Of a DNA stretch of 10,330 bases, positions 7,170 through 10,330 are shown piece by piece (position 1 is the stretch's first letter; the number at the start of each line of letters is the position of its first letter). The stretch comes from Pavlovales sp. CCMP2436 (Eukaryota; Haptophyta; Pavlovophyceae; Pavlovales), in contig MU631652.1 of the NCBI GenBank assembly GCA_026770615.1, positions 155,767-166,096 of the forward strand, in the 5' to 3' direction. The position numbers and the translations under genes were made by a program. Below the pieces are notes generated by a model. That model searched no databases. It was not told the DNA's origin and saw only the letters and a list, made by a program, of their open reading frames with translations.

Positions 7170-7208
7170 CAGAAGACACATCCGACCTCAGAAGACACTC
7201 CGACCTGA
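7170..7208. repeat. Two-copy ~19-bp tandem repeat upstream of Rep
   Basis: On the minus strand AGGTCGGAGTGTCTTCTG is followed directly by AGGTCGGATGTGTCTTCTG, a one-base length difference. It lies between the stop of the unknown spliced gene (7256) and the Rep ATG (7119), so it falls in the likely Rep 5' region. Confidence 0.65.
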
Positions 7209-7255
7209 GCTCGTTACGCCGCACCACCGAGCCCGCCGCCGCTCAGCCCGTCCCG

Positions 7256-8130
7256 TCACACGTCTGCGCCTGCAGACGCCTGAGCGCGCGCAGCCATCGC
7301 CTCCTCCACCACCGAGACCAGCTCCGCCATGAGGTCGTGCGAGCCGCTGGCCTTGAGCTCCTGCCACTTCTTGGAGCCCCACTGCTTGAGATTGGTGACC
7401 GCCCTCCGGTTGTCGCTCGAGTTGCAGAGCCCCCAGATGTAGTCCAGGTGGCGGGCGAGCACGCGCAAAGGCGCTGTCGTCTTGCGATCGACCGTGACCA
7501 CCTTGCCACTCGCGAGGCGACGCACCCACGACTTGAGCTGGGTGGACTTGTCGCTGCAGCGCGAGTAGAGCTGCTTGGTGACCTTCACCATGTGCTCTTG
7601 GACCTGCGCGGCGGCAGGAGTGGCGGGGGCGGGGGCGGTGGTACGTGTGGGCAGTGAGCACTCGCCAACGCCTGGCCGGCGCGCAGAGTGGGCGTGGGCG
7701 CGCGCGCGGGCCCGCACACACCTGCTCGTTCACGAAAGCGACAGTACGGACCCAACGCCGGATGAGGTTGCCTACCGCGTACTTGCCCTCGGAGAAGTAG
7801 AGAGAGTCGACCGACTTGCTGGTCATGGCGCGCAGCGCCTGGTCGAACTCGGCGAACTTGACCTCGAAGGCGCGCGCGTGCCCCTCGCGGCCAGCTGCCG
7901 TGCTGTCGTCGTAGGTGGTGAGCTTCAACTATGCGTGCACCTGATAGTAATAAATGAATATATGTCAGATATTATTAGTATTAGTATTAGTATTATCATT
8001 ATTTATATATAAGTACCTCCCAGAGCAGCATGAGCGCCTTGTACGCTCTGCGCAGCGCCGAAGTGCGGGCGGCGCGGGCGTGGAGACGCCGCGCGGCCCG
8101 AACCCGCCCGCCGCCGGCGTGTGGCCATCG
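7256..8130 (-). CDS. Spliced protein of unknown function, 5' end unresolved
   Basis: At least three minus-strand exons fit together at phase 0: one ending at 8017 (...RRAYKALMLLWE), one at 7928-7722 (LKLTTYDDSTAAGREG to WVRTVAFVNEQ) and one at 7603-7256 (VQEHMVKVTKQLYSR to AQASAGADV, stop TGA). The introns are 8016-7929 (GTACTT...GCATAG) and 7721-7604 (GTGTGTGC...GCGCAG). The two downstream exons encode 184 residues with mixed charged and hydrophobic spacing and a likely helical C-terminus (LMAELVSVVEEAMAARAQ). The first exon's frame is open only to 8130, so the true start or an upstream acceptor, possibly near 8050, is unresolved. No family is recognised. It is oriented with Rep, whose start lies about 137 bp beyond its stop. 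Confidence 0.55.
7929..8016 (-). other. AT-rich intron with (ATTAGT)n microsatellite
   Basis: This 88-nt minus-strand intron is far more AT-rich than its flanking exons. It contains a short tandem repeat, ATTAGTATTAGTATTAGT on the plus strand at about 7973-7991. Its acceptor, GCATAG, is a TAG rather than the CAG used at most other introns in the window, apart from the AAG at 4715. Confidence 0.6.
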
Positions 8131-8367
8131 TCAAATAACGATGGTGACGATAAAGTCCGGGCGGGCGAGTCCGGCGTGGGCGGAGCGAGGCCGACAGCGG
8201 CGCCGCGCCTGCGCGACCCATATGCGGCGGCGGATGCGAGCCGCGCCTGCGCCTTCCTCGCCTGCTCAGTCGTTCTTGGTCTTGAGATCTTGATCGCTAG
8301 AGGCGCAAGCGCGCCCGCCGACTGTGCGACGGGTAGCGAGCTCGGGCCGCCCCCTCCTCCCCCCCCT
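8131..8367. other. GC-rich stretch without a clear gene
   Basis: Minus-strand frames are open here, but they look like low-complexity Arg/Ala/Pro sequence. The stretch separates the unknown spliced gene from the hairpin. It may hold the first exon or promoter of the spliced gene, and it ends in a C-rich run (about 8350-8372). Confidence 0.4.
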
Positions 8368-8416
8368 CCCCCTTTCTTATGATGCTGCACAAAGTGCAGC
8401 ATCATAAGAAAGGGGG
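8368..8416. terminator. Perfect 23-bp stem, 3-nt loop hairpin at a gene 3' end
   Basis: The left arm (8368-8390) and right arm (8394-8416) are exact reverse complements around the loop AAA. The core reads CTTATGATGCTGCAC, AAA, GTGCAGCATCATAAG, with C5 and G5 outer flanks. The minus-strand 279-residue ORF stops inside the right arm (TGA at 8404-8402). A 3'-end hairpin that ends or processes transcripts is one reading, since some large DNA viruses of protists use palindromic transcript ends. The junction of two inverted element ends is another. The structure is certain; the terminator role is inference. Confidence 0.6.
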
Positions 8417-9241
8417 GGCGCTGGGGCCGACTATGCCCCCGCCGCCCGCCGGCGCAGCCTCGGCGCGCCCATCTGCGCGCGCCTGCGTCACTATCTCGCA
8501 GCAGATGTCTAGGAGCGTCTCGTCCGCGTGCTTGTCGGCTAGCAAAAAGGCCCTCGGGAGCGTGCGCAGAAAGCGCTCGGCGAAGGCGCGGTTCTTGTCA
8601 GCGGCGCCCGGCAGCGTGAAGACCACGCCCTGCGAGTTGAGGCGGCCGAACTCCATGTTCACTGTGAGGAACTCAGGCTCGAAGTTTAGGTTGTTCACCC
8701 TGTGTATCTGCGTGTGCACCAGCTCGAGGCTGAGGCAGGCGACGACGGAGCCGTCCTTGACCACCTTGGCGGCACCATCCATCATGCGCGACTCGTGACG
8801 CGGCGTCTGCCCGTACTTCAGGAAGCGCGCGATTAGCTCGGGCGAGACGCAGCGGAGGGAGCGCAGGGTGCGGTCGGCCAGAGACTGGACGCTGATGTCA
8901 TCCTCGTCGCTGACCAACAGCTCCATGATCGGGCCCGCGTACATCGCCTCGTGGGGGAAGGGCGAAATGCGCTGCGAGTTCTGGAGCCGCGCGATGCCGA
9001 CGTTGCCCGAGCCCGGCTGGCTGTCGTGGATCACCTTGCGCAGGGTGCCGATGAGCATGCTGAGGCTGCACGAGCACAGGCCATTCACCTCCAGGTAGCG
9101 CATGAACTCAGCGCGCTTGCGCTGCGTTGCGGCGAAGTGCGCCTCGTCCTGGTCGAGCTGCATGAAGAGCCTCTGGATCTCGAGCAGCTTCGTCTGCCGC
9201 CCCGTCTTGGACATGAACATGCGGTAAATGCGCGCCTTCAT
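8402..9241 (-). CDS. Conserved-looking protein of unknown function, 279 aa
   Basis: A long minus-strand frame runs from the ATG at 9241 (MKARIYRMFMSKTGRQTKL) to the TGA at 8404-8402. Composition is balanced and protein-like, with an acidic segment near the middle (LLVSDEDDISVQSLAD) and recurring amphipathic stretches. The last 18 or so residues are a Gly/Pro tail (PAGGGGIVGPSAPPFL) partly encoded by the hairpin. An in-frame ATG lies upstream at 9283, and a possible acceptor (GTGCGCGCAG) lies just upstream of 9277, so a further 5' exon is possible. No domain is recognised. It shares orientation with the unknown spliced gene and Rep and may belong to the same element. Confidence 0.6.
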   Translation of the reverse strand: MKARIYRMFMSKTGRQTKLLEIQRLFMQLDQDEAHFAATQRKRAEFMRYLEVNGLCSCSLSMLIGTLRKVIHDSQPGSGNVGIARLQNSQRISPFPHEAMYAGPIMELLVSDEDDISVQSLADRTLRSLRCVSPELIARFLKYGQTPRHESRMMDGAAKVVKDGSVVACLSLELVHTQIHRVNNLNFEPEFLTVNMEFGRLNSQGVVFTLPGAADKNRAFAERFLRTLPRAFLLADKHADETLLDICCEIVTQARADGRAEAAPAGGGGIVGPSAPPFL

Positions 9242-9283
9242 CGCGTTGAGCTCGGGGCGGGTTATACCTTCCCCTGCGCGCAC

Positions 9284-10119
9284 AGGAGTACATTACGAAG
9301 TCATGTGAGTGTACCCATCTCAATCAGGCGTCGCAATCCGGGATCTGGGAGGCCAACCCACATCCCTAGCCGAAGGAAGTGCCACATATCCAAAAATATG
9401 CCGCAGGGGGACGCCCCCGCACGTTGGCGCACGAGGGCGCGCGTGGGCCAGTCGACTCACATGGCAAGCTGGCTCGCGGAGGCGCGGAAGGCAAGAGCAG
9501 GTGCGCGACGCGACTCGACGGGAGCGACGAGTCTGATGATGGGGGTCAGCATGGGAGCAGTGACGTAAGACGGCGATGCATCGCGCGCGGATGATCGGCG
9601 TGCGGTGCGCTCGCTGGGAGACGGGCGTTCGCCATGCAGACCCGAGCTTCCGCAGACGATTTTCGGCGGGATAGGGCCTTTTGAAAAATATCACCCGCGT
9701 TTTTTGATCGGTTTCACGAATTGCCACCCCCTATTTTTGTTTCTAGGCAGTGAGATCTGGCTAGAAGTCCCGTTGTGACGTCCGGACGACATCCAGCATG
9801 GCACTCGATACGGCACTCGCGGCGGTGAGAGGAGGTGCGAGATGGCAGTCGAATGCCCGTTTTGGCAGGCCGTCGACTTTAGGCCGAATAAAACGTTTTA
9901 TAGTTAGTTAGTTAGTTAGTATGAAAGCCGATGTACGGCACGCTGCTACAGCGTGTCGTCCAGCCTGCACGCGGGACTTGGGGATCGCATTCAAGTGCAT
10001 CAAACGGGGGTCGCATCCCTCCCATATCACTCACTGACAGGCGGCGCATCGTGAGCTGCTTCGTCGTGTGGCTACCAGTCGAGCACACACACAGTGTTGC
10101 CATCTTCGTCAAGGCTGAT
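9284..10119. other. Stretch without a recognisable gene
   Basis: Frames are open on both strands at 9320-9730, but the products are Arg/Pro/Cys-rich with no domain and resemble out-of-frame readings. The stretch could hold the promoter and any first exon of the 279-residue gene. An AT-rich patch lies at about 9660-9745, an AATAAA at 9885-9890 and a (TAGT)5 tract at 9901-9920. Confidence 0.45.
9901..9920. repeat. (TAGT)5 tract matching the loop of the right-hand inverted repeat
   Basis: Five perfect TAGT units are followed by ATGAAAGCC. The loop of the large inverted repeat at 10219-10231, read on the minus strand, has four TAGT units followed by ATGA. The right arm of that repeat also contains GGCTTTCAT (10279-10287), the reverse complement of ATGAAAGCC. 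This tract may be a partial relative of the palindrome. Confidence 0.6.
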
Positions 10120-10330
10120 TGCTGCTCAGGGGGGCTGAGCGCCCCCTCCCACTGCAGATATCATGTAGGCCACCTCTCTCAATGCAAAGGGCGTTTGCGG
10201 GTGTGTTGAAGGGTCATACTAACTAACTAACTATGACCCTTCAACACACCCGCAAACGCCCTAGACGTTGAGAGAGGTGGCTTTCATGTTATCTGCAGTG
10301 GGAGGGGGCGCTCAGCCCCCCTGAGCAGCA
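10120..10330. repeat. Long inverted repeat, 99-bp arms around a 13-bp (TAGT)n loop
   Basis: The left arm (10120-10218) and right arm (10232-10330) are reverse complements with about seven mismatches, all clustered mid-arm (about 10161-10187). The loop is CTAACTAACTAAC. The right arm runs to the last base of the window, so the repeat may be longer. No ORF of interest lies in it. It could be two element ends head to head, a foldback element or a cruciform replication structure. Confidence 0.9.

Noticed and set aside
6514..7227. Helitron interpretation of the HUH gene
   Set aside because: There is one Tyr in motif 3 and no fused Pif1-type helicase. The nearby helicase is superfamily 3.
7965..8405. 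Minus-strand frame of 146 codons starting in the hairpin (MMLHFVQHHKK)
   Set aside because: The start is an accident of the palindrome, the body is poly-Gly and low complexity, and it ends by running into the AT-rich intron.
2486..9241. A complete virophage or Polinton-like virus genome
   Set aside because: No major or minor capsid, packaging ATPase, protease or integrase is visible in any frame. Only replication-type genes are supported.
9320..9727. Minus-strand frame of 135 codons upstream of the 279-residue gene
   Set aside because: The composition is not protein-like and there is no motif. It could contain a first exon, but no donor/acceptor pair was convincing.

Overview
The window looks like nuclear DNA of a GC-rich unicellular eukaryote, most likely a microalga (inference). 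Its GC-rich coding blocks are broken by short introns, mostly 65-200 nt, with GT...AG ends and T-rich tracts. Donors are often GTTAGT or GTACGT. There are many low-complexity and inverted repeats and no bacterial operon features. The species cannot be named from the sequence.

Layout. Positions 1-2150 are repeat-rich and show no convincing gene: a 26-bp tandem repeat, dispersed direct and inverted repeats, G-rich tracts, a roughly 295-bp foldback (MITE-like) element and a 29-base G run. Positions 2486-5993 (+) hold a seven-exon gene. Its predicted protein of about 990 residues joins a family A-related polymerase domain of the TV-Pol type to a superfamily 3 helicase. This fusion is known from virophages and related eukaryotic mobile elements. 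One reading-frame break lies in exon 3, just before polymerase motif C. Four minus-strand genes or gene candidates face it: a small two-membrane-segment ORF (6048-6254), an HUH endonuclease of Rep type (6514-7119), a spliced gene of unknown function (7256 to about 8130) and a 279-residue protein of unknown function (8402-9241). That last ORF stops inside a perfect 23-bp hairpin. Positions 9284-10119 show no gene. The right edge is a 99-bp inverted repeat around a (TAGT)n loop, and it probably continues beyond the window.

Interpretation (inference). A polymerase-helicase fusion and a single-strand nicking/joining enzyme are both DNA replication proteins of mobile elements. Together with the palindromes and short tandem repeats near the Rep gene, they suggest an integrated, spliced, partly decayed self-replicating element related to virophage or Polinton-like virus elements, or two such elements side by side. 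No capsid, packaging ATPase, protease or integrase is visible, so a complete virus is not supported here.
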